Positions 17,947-26,731 of a DNA stretch of 64,000 bases are shown piece by piece. Within the stretch, counting starts at the first letter, position 1; every line of letters begins with the position of its first letter. The stretch is taken from contig CAZQMV010000001.1 of assembly GCA_964594635.1 (NCBI GenBank), positions 310,001-374,000 on the forward strand. The letters run 5' to 3'. The stretch comes from Berkiella sp964594635 (lineage in GTDB: Bacteria; Pseudomonadota; Gammaproteobacteria; Berkiellales; Berkiellaceae). Below the pieces are notes generated by a model. It was not told the DNA's origin, ran no database searches, and worked only from the letters and a program-made list of their open reading frames with translations. A program made the position numbers and the translations under genes.

Positions 17947-19057
17947 GATTACGTTTTCTGTAAGAAAATTTAATCTTTTTATTTTGCAGTTACTGCTGCT
18001 TGCCATAATTGGTTGGATAATCAGTCAAATTGCACACAACGTTCAAGTGAATTTAGAAACACGAGGCGTTAAATTCGGCTTTGCTTTCCTCAACGACACA
18101 GCTGGATTTGGCATTATTTTTCATCTGATTGAATATAGCGCTGCAAGCCATTATTGGCAGGTTTTCTGGGTAGGATTATTCAATACCTTACTTGTGGCAG
18201 GAATTGGTATCGTATTAGCAACACTGCTAGGTTTCATTGTAGGGGTCGGTAGTGTTTCTAAGCAGCCTTCCATCGCTGTGCTTGCTAAAGGTTTTGTTGA
18301 AATAATTAGAAACATTCCCTTACTATTACAATTATTTTTTTGGTATTTCGTGGTACTGCGTTCTTTACCCTATCCACAAGAGAGTATTGGATTGGGTGAT
18401 TATCTCTTCTTAAACAATAGAGGATTCTACTTACCTAAGCCCATAGGTTCATCGCTTTCTATACTGCTAGGAACGTTGCTTTTTGTAGGGCTCGTTTTTT
18501 TTATTTTAATAGCAAAACTGAACAAAGCACGTCCAGTCATTAAAGGTTCACTCATTGGGATCCTCAGCGTTTTACTGATTCTGTTTATCTATTCACTCGC
18601 TTGGGAAAAGCCTGTTCTTGGTAAATTTAATTTTAATGGTGGCATGAACCTTATTCCTGAATTTTTAGCATTGGTATTCGCATTAAGCACATACACCGCC
18701 GCTTATATTGCAGAAATTGTGCGCATGGGCTTACAAGCAATACCTAAAGGGCAGTATGAGGCAGCGCGCTCCCTTGGGTTTAGCCGTTATCAGTCTTTGC
18801 GATTGATTATATTTCCTCAGGCGCTAAGAATAATAGCGCCGCCTTTGACAAACCAATATCTTAATTTGACTAAAAATTCTTCTTTAGCGACAGCCATTGC
18901 TTTTCCCGATCTCGTCTCATTATTTGCGGGCACTGTGTTGAATCAAACCGGCCATGCCATTGAAATTATTTTTATGACCATGAGTGTGTACTTAGTGATT
19001 AGTCTTTCCCTTTCATCCCTTATGATGCTTTATGAGAGGAAATTAGCTTGGCGCTGA
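17927..19057 (+). CDS. aapQ: Amino-acid ABC transporter permease (AapQ-like)
   Basis: The protein has 376 residues, with the long periplasmic insertion typical of AapQ between the first helices (VQVNLETRGVKFGFAFLNDTAGFG). The EAA permease motif is EAARSLGFSRYQSLRLIIFPQALR, which docks on the ATPase. A PNIPLLLQLFFWY-like segment (IRNIPLLLQLFFWYF) is the usual HisM/GlnP family mark. It overlaps aapJ by 20 bp and aapM by 10 bp, so the genes are translationally coupled. Confidence 0.92.
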   Translation: MRHHLDKITFSVRKFNLFILQLLLLAIIGWIISQIAHNVQVNLETRGVKFGFAFLNDTAGFGIIFHLIEYSAASHYWQVFWVGLFNTLLVAGIGIVLATLLGFIVGVGSVSKQPSIAVLAKGFVEIIRNIPLLLQLFFWYFVVLRSLPYPQESIGLGDYLFLNNRGFYLPKPIGSSLSILLGTLLFVGLVFFILIAKLNKARPVIKGSLIGILSVLLILFIYSLAWEKPVLGKFNFNGGMNLIPEFLALVFALSTYTAAYIAEIVRMGLQAIPKGQYEAARSLGFSRYQSLRLIIFPQALRIIAPPLTNQYLNLTKNSSLATAIAFPDLVSLFAGTVLNQTGHAIEIIFMTMSVYLVISLSLSSLMMLYERKLAWR

Positions 19058-20046
19058 AAAGATCTCTTATTGGTATCATCTTCATGGCACTAGCCGCGTT
19101 CCTGCTTTATAAGCTCTTGATGTGGGGTTTTTGGAATGCGACTTGGATTGGGCAATCCACTGCTGATTGTACGAAAGAGGGGGCTTGTTGGGCAGTTATT
19201 TCTGCAAGATGGGAACAGATCATTTATGGGTTTTACTCCAAGAGCGAGCAATGGCGTGTAGATCTTAGCTTGATATTATTAGCGCTTGGCATCATCATTT
19301 GGCATTTTTTACCTTCTTACAAACTACGGTTTACCTTTATAGTCATGTTGACTTGCGGTACGTTGTATCTATTACATGGTGGTGGGCCTTTGCGTGTTGT
19401 TTCCACTGATCTGTGGGGTGGGTTGTTCTTAACGATTTTCTTATCTATTGGAAGTATGTTATTCGCTTTCCCTATCGCCATTTTGCTAGCCTTGGGTCGC
19501 AGTTCTTCATTGCTCATTATTAAACCGTTATGCGTGATTTTTATTGAGGTGATCCGAGGAGTGCCGCTTGTTTCCATTTTGTTCTTAGCCGCAGTGATGT
19601 TTCCATTATTTGTTTCAAGTGCGGTTGTACTTAACAATCTGTTATGTGTTTTTATTGGTATAGCGCTTTTCCAAGCGGCTTATTTAGCAGAAGTGATTCG
19701 AGCTGGTTTAAAGAGTATACCTGATGGTCAAAAGGAAGCAGCCGCTTCTTTGGGGCTATCTTATTGGTTAATTACAACGTTAGTCGTTTTACCACAAGCT
19801 TTAAGAACCGCCATACCCGGCATTGTAAATAGCTTTATTTCATTATTCAAAGATACCACGTTGGTATTAATCGTGGGAATTTACGATTTTTTAGGGATTG
19901 CGCAAATGGCAACGACTGATCCCAAATGGATTGGCACGGCATTAGAGGCTTATGTGTTTTGTGCGTTGGTCTATTGGGTATTTTGTTTTGGCATGTCAAC
20001 ATACAGTAAACGTTTAGAGAAAAAACTAAGAGTGGGTCATTTATGA
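19048..20046 (+). CDS. aapM: Amino-acid ABC transporter permease (AapM-like)
   Basis: The protein has 332 residues. The N-terminal helix is followed by a periplasmic segment with two cysteines (STADCTKEGACWAVISARWEQ), which is the family's W-x(n)-R pattern. The C-terminal permease core carries EVIRGVPLVSILFL and the EAA motif QKEAAASLGLSYWLITTLVVLPQ. A TTG start behind AGGAAA overlaps the aapQ end. It forms the heterodimeric membrane channel with AapQ. Confidence 0.91.
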   Translation: MALKRSLIGIIFMALAAFLLYKLLMWGFWNATWIGQSTADCTKEGACWAVISARWEQIIYGFYSKSEQWRVDLSLILLALGIIIWHFLPSYKLRFTFIVMLTCGTLYLLHGGGPLRVVSTDLWGGLFLTIFLSIGSMLFAFPIAILLALGRSSSLLIIKPLCVIFIEVIRGVPLVSILFLAAVMFPLFVSSAVVLNNLLCVFIGIALFQAAYLAEVIRAGLKSIPDGQKEAAASLGLSYWLITTLVVLPQALRTAIPGIVNSFISLFKDTTLVLIVGIYDFLGIAQMATTDPKWIGTALEAYVFCALVYWVFCFGMSTYSKRLEKKLRVGHL

Positions 20047-20813
20047 TAGTCAGTGAATACAGCGATAAAGCGATGGTAGAAATTCACCAACTCTCTAAAT
20101 GGTTTGATGATTTCCAAGTACTGAAAAATATTAATCTTACCGTTGCCCGTCAAGAAAAAATCGTGATTTGCGGTCCATCAGGATCTGGAAAATCAACGTT
20201 GATCCGTTGTATCAATGGGTTAGAGCCTCATCAAGAGGGCACAATCACAGTCGATGGTATTCCCTTAACAGACGATGCTAAAACACTGTTAAAAATACGA
20301 GAAAGGGTAGGGATGGTTTTCCAAAATTATCATTTGTTTAATCATTTAACCATTTTAGAAAATCTCACTTTAGCCCCGATTTGGGTAAAGAAAGTCCCTA
20401 AACAACAGGCAATTGCCACTGCTATGTCATTCCTGAAAATGGTCAAAATTGCGGAACAAGCTAATAAATACCCAAGTGAACTGTCAGGTGGTCAGCAACA
20501 GCGTGCAGCCATTGCAAGAAGTTTATGCATGGAGCCTAAAATGATGCTATTTGATGAGCCTACGAGTGCGTTAGATCCTGAAATGATCAAAGAAGTGTTA
20601 GATGTGATGACCGATCTTGCCAAGCAGGGAATGACCATGATTTGCGTCACCCATGAAATGGCATTTGCTCGTAATATTGCTGATCGGATTGTGTTCATGG
20701 AGTCTGGGGAGATCCTCGAAATAAGCCCTTCTGATACGTTTTTTAATCACCCAAAAACAGAGCGAGCTAAGCAGTTTTTGAGTCAAATTCTCCATCACAG
20801 CACGCAGAGCTAG
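20043..20813 (+). CDS. aapP: Amino-acid ABC transporter ATP-binding protein (AapP-like)
   Basis: The protein has 256 residues. Walker A is GPSGSGKST, the Q-loop is VFQNYHLFNH, the signature motif is LSGGQQQR and Walker B is MMLFDEPTSALD, followed by the H-loop VTHEM. These are the hallmarks of polar amino-acid importers (GlnQ/HisP/AapP). The start overlaps the aapM stop by four bases. It powers uptake by the AapJQMP system. It is the last gene of the operon, and the next gene on the opposite strand ends 9 bp away. Confidence 0.94.
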   Translation: MIVSEYSDKAMVEIHQLSKWFDDFQVLKNINLTVARQEKIVICGPSGSGKSTLIRCINGLEPHQEGTITVDGIPLTDDAKTLLKIRERVGMVFQNYHLFNHLTILENLTLAPIWVKKVPKQQAIATAMSFLKMVKIAEQANKYPSELSGGQQQRAAIARSLCMEPKMMLFDEPTSALDPEMIKEVLDVMTDLAKQGMTMICVTHEMAFARNIADRIVFMESGEILEISPSDTFFNHPKTERAKQFLSQILHHSTQS

Positions 20814-20822
20814 CAGTTTTCT

Positions 20823-21995
20823 TCAGAACATTTCGTTTGCCCATAAATTTTTTAAGAAAACTTTCCAGGGTAGAATTGAAATGGCTAAGCCCTCGTTTAC
20901 TTGAAGCATTCTTGGTCTGCTATCTTGAGAAACAACAATTGCTTGAGCTTTAGGATGTTCCTCACAGAATGCAATTAATCCCTTCAGATCTTGCTGATGA
21001 ACTTGTTCACTAAGTTTTATTTCAATGGCGATTTTAGCTTGTCCTATAATAAAGTCTACTTCTAATCCTGTTTTAGTACGCCAATAAGTAATATCAATAC
21101 GTTTTCGATTTAATCCAATATAGGCCATTAATTCCATTAATATGAAATGTTCAAAACTTCTGCCAGCTGCAATACCTTTCAAATCGGTAACTTGTTGTCT
21201 GGATAGGTAATTAGCTACGCCAACATCAAATAAATAAAATTTAGGTGTGGCGGTAATAATGTCGCGCTTGATCTTTTTTCGGTAGGGATAAACATGAAAA
21301 CCAAGCAGCGTGTCTTCTAAGATTTGAAAATGACCTTGAACAGTACTACGGTCAATACCACAATCGCGAGCAATATTATTCACATTAATCATCTCGCCAT
21401 TGCACAGACCAACGACATCTAAAAACCTTGCAAACCCTGCTAAATTGCGAACTAGCCCTTCATTACGGATTTCATCTGTTAAATAAATATCGATATAGGC
21501 TTGAAGTCTATCTTGGATATAATTTGGATCGCTTTGGTAATGATTTGGAATTAAGCCATTTTGTAGGGCTCTCAATAAATCGAAATCAGGGATTTCAGAA
21601 GATACTAATGGATAAAAATGATAAACCCAAGCTCTACCACCTAAAAGATTGGTAGAGGAGGTTTTGAGTTTGCGTGCACTCGAACCACATAGAATAAATT
21701 GCGCGTTTGTGTTTTCAATTAGCCAATGTACCTCATTAAGTAGCTCGGGTACTTTTTGTATTTCATCGATAATAATAGGGTATGATAATTGCTTTTCAGA
21801 TAACGCCAAAACTTCTTCGCGAAGTAGAAAGGGAGCTTTTGTGAGCCGGATAATTTCATGGGTATTTAATAAATCGTAATATACTGAATGTTTAAAATGG
21901 TGCTTTAAAAAATGAGATTTACCAGTTTGTCTGGCACCCCATAAAAAGGCGGATTGTTTTGGTGGCAGATCTAAATGGCATTTTCTTTGATACAT
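20823..21995 (-). CDS. AAA ATPase with DUF4143 domain
   Basis: The protein has 390 residues. Walker A is WGARQTGKS near residue 20, Walker B is YPIIIDEIQKVP and sensor 1 is FILCGSSARKL, forming an AAA_14 ATPase domain. A winged-helix region (INVNNIARDCGIDRSTVQGHFQILEDT) and a C-terminal DUF4143 domain follow. That domain contains a restriction-endonuclease-like E-VDFIIG-IEIK signature. Such proteins are common in accessory regions of bacteria, and their role is unclear (mobile or selfish elements and toxin-antitoxin-like functions have been suggested). It lies alone, convergent with the aap operon. Confidence 0.82.
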   Translation of the reverse strand: MYQRKCHLDLPPKQSAFLWGARQTGKSHFLKHHFKHSVYYDLLNTHEIIRLTKAPFLLREEVLALSEKQLSYPIIIDEIQKVPELLNEVHWLIENTNAQFILCGSSARKLKTSSTNLLGGRAWVYHFYPLVSSEIPDFDLLRALQNGLIPNHYQSDPNYIQDRLQAYIDIYLTDEIRNEGLVRNLAGFARFLDVVGLCNGEMINVNNIARDCGIDRSTVQGHFQILEDTLLGFHVYPYRKKIKRDIITATPKFYLFDVGVANYLSRQQVTDLKGIAAGRSFEHFILMELMAYIGLNRKRIDITYWRTKTGLEVDFIIGQAKIAIEIKLSEQVHQQDLKGLIAFCEEHPKAQAIVVSQDSRPRMLQVNEGLAISILPWKVFLKNLWANEMF

Positions 21996-22163
21996 TTTAA
22001 TTAAAACTAAATGTTGTGTGTTATATCAAATGGTAACACTAAATTGATAATATAACAACAATTAGTTAGATAATTTCTTGGGTATTGAAATTAAATTTAT
22101 ATAAATCAATATGTTAAATCCGATTTGAAATAATATGTGCACATACATATTGCGCTATTCCTT

Positions 22164-22193
22164 AATTGCATAGAATAACTGTTCTATGCAATT
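22164..22193. terminator. Perfect 12-bp inverted repeat downstream of the repeat protein gene
   Basis: Arms AATTGCATAGAA and TTCTATGCAATT enclose a six-base loop (TAACTG). On the plus strand the hairpin is followed by TTAT, on the minus strand by AAGGA, so it looks like a weak terminator in the plus direction. Its position 37 bp after the end of the minus-strand gene suggests transcript end formation. Confidence 0.5.
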
Positions 22194-22229
22194 TTATGGC
22201 TATAATGGGGCCTAAACTGCTTTGCATGA

Positions 22230-24098
22230 TTATTTCAGATTTTTACGTCCAAATAATAAAGTTGGTGTTGTGTTTGTTTCTATAGCTGAAATTTGATCTG
22301 GCTGAACGTCTGCTTTTTGTTTTTTAAGTGCCTGATTTTCTTGTTCAAGTGTTTCCATTCTGGCAAGTAAATGTTTCTTTACTGCTCGTTCTTCATGTAA
22401 TGCTTCTTTTTGTTCTTTCAATTCTTTTTCAAGATCTTTTTGCTTTTTTATCTCAAGAAATCGATTAACACACCACTCAACTGTAGTGCCGCTATTCATT
22501 GCTGCTAACCAATCTTTGGATACTAAATCGCTATCACCTACCTCTTTTTTGCCTTCAATGTAGATACTGGCTATTCGCTGGATCAGCATTGGTCGGTTAT
22601 CATCATCGGTTTGTAAAGCATATTGTAACGAAGTCTCTAGATGACGCATTCTTTTAGCTGGATTATCAAAAGCAGCGAGTGCAAGTGCAAATTCTCCTTC
22701 ACTTAATTCAATCATAATATGAGGGTAATAACATGAGATATTAGGAACCTGCTTTAAGACATCAAATGCCATTTCATGTTGCGAATTTGACCTCAGAAAG
22801 CAACTTAGATCATAAAAAGCATTGCAGTAGCCAACATCTGTTGCTTTTTTAGCTTCTTCTAAAAGCAATTTAATTTTTTCCTCTGATGGAAGCGATTCAT
22901 TCTTTAGCAAAGAGAAAAAATGATTTCGTGCATTAACGAGCGGCATTAAGCCTAATTTTTCAAATGTAGATTTTAAGCTTGGTAAATTATTTTTAGTAAA
23001 ATTTAGTTGTGCATCAGTGATAATGCCAGGTTTTTGTTGCAATAATAATTTCCACCATTCGGGGTTGAAATTTGACCGATTGAGCATCCAAAGCGCTGAT
23101 ATGCCTTTGCTTAGTCCCTCATGTGGTGCCACTAACAAAGCCTCAAGCGGTATCTGTAGACTAAAACGTTGCCAGACTGCCAAGAATGCTTCGGGATTAC
23201 CGTTGCTGGCTGCTGCACTAAGGAACCATAGCATTGTTATGCCTTTGTTTGATCCCTCATGTGGCGCCGCTAGTAAAGCCTCAAGCGGTATCTGTTGATT
23301 AAAGCGCTGCCAGACCCTCAAGAAAGTTTCCGGTTTACTGTTGCCGGCTGCTGCACTAAGACACCACAGTGCAGATTTTCCTTTGTTTGGTCCCTCCTCA
23401 TGTGGTGCCACTAACAAAGCCTCAAGCGGTATTTGTAGACTAAAGCGCTGCCAGACTGCCAAGAAAGCTTCTGGATAATTGTCGCATGCTCCTGCACTAA
23501 GGAACCATAGCATTGTTATGCCTTTGTTTGATCCCTCATGTGGCGCCGCTAGTAAAGCCTCAAGCGGTATCTGTAGACTAAAACGTTGCCAGACTGCCAA
23601 GAATGCTTCGGGATTACCGTTGCTGGCTGCTGCAAAACTAAGCCACCACAGGGCAGATTTTCCTTTGCTTGGTCCCTCATGTGGTGCCACTAACAAAGCC
23701 TCAAGCGGTATCTGTTGATTAAAGCGCTGCCAGACTGCCAAGAAAGCTTCCGATTTATTTTTGCCTGCAGCACTAAGGTACCACAGTAGAGATTTTCCTT
23801 TGTTTGGTCCCTCATGTGGCGCTGCTAACAAAGCCTCAAGCGGTATCTGTTGCCCAAAGCGCTGCCAGAGTTTTAAAAAGAGAGGTTCAAAACCTCTTTG
23901 TGAAACAATCAGCCAAAATAGGGATGGAATGTTTTTTGAGGTAATCCATAAGTCATCTAGACTCAATTTTTCAAATTGCAAATCGATTATTTCGCCGATC
24001 TCATTAATTGATGAATTTATTTTCACTGGATCTGTTAATAATGTGTGCTCGTCTAATTTTCCTTTTAATAAGGCTGAAAGACTCTGTGTTTTTGGCAT
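22230..24098 (-). CDS. Six-fold tandem-repeat protein with C-terminal coiled coil
   Basis: The protein has 622 residues. From residue 74 to about 355 it carries six near-identical units of 44-47 residues. Each reads roughly FLAVWQRFxxQIPLEALL, then APHEG, an NKGK-like linker, and LWxLSAAA. I do not recognise the repeat; a helical solenoid related to ankyrin or Sel1-like folds is possible. After residue 355 there is a helical region, and residues 540-600 form a heptad-rich coiled coil. ATG follows a TTAGGA ribosome-binding site. No signal peptide is present. The protein looks like a cytosolic or secreted scaffold, and an effector role is only inference. Confidence 0.75.
   Translation of the reverse strand: MPKTQSLSALLKGKLDEHTLLTDPVKINSSINEIGEIIDLQFEKLSLDDLWITSKNIPSLFWLIVSQRGFEPLFLKLWQRFGQQIPLEALLAAPHEGPNKGKSLLWYLSAAGKNKSEAFLAVWQRFNQQIPLEALLVAPHEGPSKGKSALWWLSFAAASNGNPEAFLAVWQRFSLQIPLEALLAAPHEGSNKGITMLWFLSAGACDNYPEAFLAVWQRFSLQIPLEALLVAPHEEGPNKGKSALWCLSAAAGNSKPETFLRVWQRFNQQIPLEALLAAPHEGSNKGITMLWFLSAAASNGNPEAFLAVWQRFSLQIPLEALLVAPHEGLSKGISALWMLNRSNFNPEWWKLLLQQKPGIITDAQLNFTKNNLPSLKSTFEKLGLMPLVNARNHFFSLLKNESLPSEEKIKLLLEEAKKATDVGYCNAFYDLSCFLRSNSQHEMAFDVLKQVPNISCYYPHIMIELSEGEFALALAAFDNPAKRMRHLETSLQYALQTDDDNRPMLIQRIASIYIEGKKEVGDSDLVSKDWLAAMNSGTTVEWCVNRFLEIKKQKDLEKELKEQKEALHEERAVKKHLLARMETLEQENQALKKQKADVQPDQISAIETNTTPTLLFGRKNLK
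23042..23879 (-). repeat. Six tandem DNA repeats of 132-141 bp inside the solenoid gene
   Basis: The six protein repeat units are nearly identical at DNA level too. For example CTCAAGCGGTATCTG (plus-strand reading) recurs at each unit. The two mid-array units ending in ITMLWFLSA are the closest to each other. High DNA identity indicates recent expansion or homogenisation, and copy number is likely to vary between strains. Confidence 0.85.
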
Positions 24099-24224
24099 GA
24101 TAAATCCTAAATAAATTATGCATGATAGTTATGCAGTTAGATTATTTAAGATTCTCTCATGCACAAATAGATTGAACAATTGGGGAAAATTGTGTCAGGT
24201 TTAATCTCTAAAACCTCTAAACAA

Positions 24225-24540
24225 TCATCGGGGTTGAGCTCTAAATAGCAACGTTGACGCTGATTTTATGCCTGATTCTATTGAATCTAACGCCGAGGCT
24301 TCATCTAACAATAGTATGGGAGCTTGTTTAAGAAATGCTCTTGCAATAGCAATTCTTTGCTTTTGTCCACCTGACAACTTCACACTCCGCTCACCTACCA
24401 AACATTGATATTGTTCTGGTAACTCAGATATGAATTCATGGCACTTCGCTTTTTTAGCAGCTTCAACCACTATTTCTATCCTATTTTGCGCAGAATACAA
24501 ATTCTACGCAACTCAGGAAGGTTCACTCAAGCTGCTTCTT
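24225..24540 (-). pseudogene. Relic of an ABC transporter ATP-binding domain (MsbA/HlyB type)
   Basis: Only the late part of a nucleotide-binding domain is left: HEFISELPEQYQCLVGER, the signature LSGGQKQRIAIARAFL and Walker B ILLLDEASALD. No Walker A segment, transmembrane domain or H-loop remains. Going upstream in frame, a TAG codon lies just before the last recognisable codons (NLYSAQNRIE). The fragment runs into the 3' end of the coiled-coil gene at 24540. This is a decayed remnant, not a functional gene. Confidence 0.75.
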
Positions 24541-25604
24541 TACATCCTTGGCCGCTTTGGATCCTCGCGTTCAATGCTTTTACTGGAGGCAATGTGCGCA
24601 ATTTTGGCAACATCTTGTTGCATTTTGAACATGTTCGTCATGGTTTTTGAGCGTAAAGACTCTGGCTCAGACGTTTTAATACCAAAGGTATTACTAAGGA
24701 ATGATCTGAAATCATTCACAAAGCCACGTAAGCGATCTTTAAAACTTGGGTTAACGGCCTTTTCTGCTTGTAGATCCATGCTCAATTTATCAACCACCGT
24801 CATGGTTTCAAGCATTTTTCGTTTATCAGTCACCGTTGCTCGATTGTGGTTCATTTCCTGAACGCGTTCTTCAATTTTAGCGATGGGTTCGGCAAAATGT
24901 CGGTGGAGATCAGAACCATTTTGTCGAAGTCTTGTCTCTTCAGTCCGCAAATCTTGTAAAACATTGACGAGCATGTGTTTTGTCATGTCGACATGCGCTT
25001 CTTTCAATTCCTGCACTTTTCCTAAATATTTGAATTCAGATTGATGGACAAAGAGATGGATATTGCCTACTTGTTTGCCTGCATCCAGGGTTGTTTTAAT
25101 GGTTTCCAAATGTCCTTGGAAATAGATAAGTAATCTTTTTTCTTCTTCTGATTTAGTTTGTTGCAACCTTGCTTCTATCGCATTAAGTAATTTTTTGATC
25201 TCATCTCTGCTTGTCCCTTCAGATATCGTTAATGTTGCCACTTCTCGTGGATCTGCAGCTTGTACTCGCTCTAATCGCGCAATCGCTTTTGGGATGATTT
25301 CTCGTTGCTTCTCAAGCCTTTGAATATCTTTTTTATGCTCTTGTATTTGTGCCAATAATTCTTCTTTTATTTTATTATTTTCAGCTTCTGAATTATCAGG
25401 ATTTTTATACGTTTCATTCTTAAGTGTTTCATTAATTTCTGCGATTGATTCCGTTTCGCGCACTAAGCGATAACCTATCATATCTTGACCTTCAAGTAAC
25501 TCTTCATCAGGTGTAATAAATCGTTTTAAACCTGCAATCTCTTGCGTAAGTGATTGATTTTTCAGTTCTGCGTTTTCAAAAGCTGAATCAAAAGTAAGTG
25601 CCAT
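24540..25604 (-). CDS. Coiled-coil hypothetical protein
   Basis: The protein has 354 residues, nearly all predicted helical and rich in Glu, Lys, Gln and Leu, with long heptad stretches (for example RETESIAEINETLKNE and IQEHKKDIQRLEKQ). No known domain, signal peptide or membrane segment is seen. ATG follows a strong AAAGAGG site. The C-terminus is basic (REDPKRPRM). The gene stop abuts the ABC transporter relic, which suggests insertion or rearrangement. Function is unknown; long helical proteins of this type are frequent among Legionellales secretion substrates, but there is no direct evidence here. Confidence 0.65.
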   Translation of the reverse strand: MALTFDSAFENAELKNQSLTQEIAGLKRFITPDEELLEGQDMIGYRLVRETESIAEINETLKNETYKNPDNSEAENNKIKEELLAQIQEHKKDIQRLEKQREIIPKAIARLERVQAADPREVATLTISEGTSRDEIKKLLNAIEARLQQTKSEEEKRLLIYFQGHLETIKTTLDAGKQVGNIHLFVHQSEFKYLGKVQELKEAHVDMTKHMLVNVLQDLRTEETRLRQNGSDLHRHFAEPIAKIEERVQEMNHNRATVTDKRKMLETMTVVDKLSMDLQAEKAVNPSFKDRLRGFVNDFRSFLSNTFGIKTSEPESLRSKTMTNMFKMQQDVAKIAHIASSKSIEREDPKRPRM

Positions 25605-25960
25605 AAGAACCTCTTTCTCAAATCACTATTTGATGTTCTTATTAGCATTAAGTTCAATAGGACTAATTGTGGCAATCTTGACTGGATAATTAAACTGTAC
25701 TGCATGATGTAAGCATTTTGTTGATATGCGTGGTGAGCAAATTGCTTGCTCACCACGCTTTTTGTTCAGGTGATTATGGCTAACGGCGCTGTGTTAAGCG
25801 ACCACTACGTCGTAGTTCAACCGGCGCTGCTGGCTGGCGACGAGCTGCTGCTGCATGGAATATACCTCATTCTGAAAAGGACTACATTTTAGAGTTGAAT
25901 GAGTTATAAAAAGTATTTGGGATATTTCTGACAATGACAAATAAGCCGACTAAATAAAGG
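25605..25960. other. Intergenic stretch with an orphan plus-strand terminator
   Basis: No convincing gene was found. It contains a strong terminator at 25728-25763 oriented to the plus strand, although both flanking genes are on the minus strand. On the minus strand a short frame after a TGA (near 25862) down to the TAG at about 25783 encodes an Ala/Arg-rich tail (HAAAARRQPAAPVELRRSGR). It has no good start and may be a gene remnant. Confidence 0.4.
25728..25763 (+). terminator. Strong Rho-independent terminator without an obvious upstream gene
   Basis: The 13-bp perfect stem GCGTGGTGAGCAA / TTGCTCACCACGC has a five-base loop and is followed by TTTTTG on the plus strand. A possible -35 element TTGACT lies at 25678-25683 upstream. 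Both neighbouring genes are on the minus strand, so it may end a short non-coding RNA or an antisense transcript. Confidence 0.65.
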
Positions 25961-26731
25961 TTATTTGGTGGGATTCGACTTCTTAAATGTTATATCCCTT
26001 TTCTCTTCCCTACTTGATTCAATTAGATTTTCTGTATCTGATTGACCGCTAGGTTTATTGAAAACGACTGGCGATTTACGTTTGGCTGGTGTTGGCTCAT
26101 CCATGACATTTAAACTTTTTGAAAATGCGACTAATTGACGTATCTCAGCTTCATTGGATGGTGTATTTCCTTTAAGTTTATTCTCGATTTCCTTCGTGGC
26201 TACAATAACAAGATCTTTGTTATTATATAATAGACCGGCTTTCAAGAATGAAACAAGAGTATCCATATCTGCGCTTTGAATATTAAATCCATTTTTGTAA
26301 ATGACTTCAAGTACATCAAGATGCCCTCTTGAACTGGCAAGATCGATTAAATTTTCTAATAAATCTTGATTTACAGCAATTTTGGTGTCTGGGTGCAGAC
26401 AGAGCCGTTGCAAGAAATGCGGCATTTCATACTGTGCCGTATCTAAAAATATTTTATCAAGTTGTGCTTTTCTTGTAGGATTATTAACAATCAATTTATC
26501 AATTAATTTGTCAATTATCGCATTTACCTTAAGGTGCTTATTGGTATCGGTATTCTCTGGATGGGCATTCCAATAGGTAAAGGCACTAACATTTCCTATC
26601 ATATAGGGTGCTGTATCTTTTAAAGCTTCGCGATAATTTTGAAATGGAGGAACTTCGCCCCGTATACTGGGATCAAAATAATATATTTCATTGTTGCTTT
26701 TGGGGGGCGGACTCCTCTTCTCGGCAATCAC
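25961..26731 (-). CDS. Hypothetical protein with ankyrin-like segment, N-terminus doubtful
   Basis: The protein has 256 residues. The middle (about 95-185) has a weak ankyrin-like pattern (LIDLASSRGHLDVLEVIYKN), followed by a polar Lys/Ser-rich tail. The GTG start at 26731 has no ribosome-binding site. The first 13 codons are simply the antisense of the truncated ZIP transporter gene that overlaps head to head. The original 5' end was probably lost by the rearrangement at about 26690. Whether the product is made is uncertain. Confidence 0.5.
   Translation of the reverse strand: MIAEKRSPPPKSNNEIYYFDPSIRGEVPPFQNYREALKDTAPYMIGNVSAFTYWNAHPENTDTNKHLKVNAIIDKLIDKLIVNNPTRKAQLDKIFLDTAQYEMPHFLQRLCLHPDTKIAVNQDLLENLIDLASSRGHLDVLEVIYKNGFNIQSADMDTLVSFLKAGLLYNNKDLVIVATKEIENKLKGNTPSNEAEIRQLVAFSKSLNVMDEPTPAKRKSPVVFNKPSGQSDTENLIESSREEKRDITFKKSNPTK

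Noticed and set aside
22030..22230. CRISPR-like direct repeats around the tandem-repeat gene
   Set aside because: The repeats inside 23042-23879 are in frame coding units with variable length, without spacers or cas genes.
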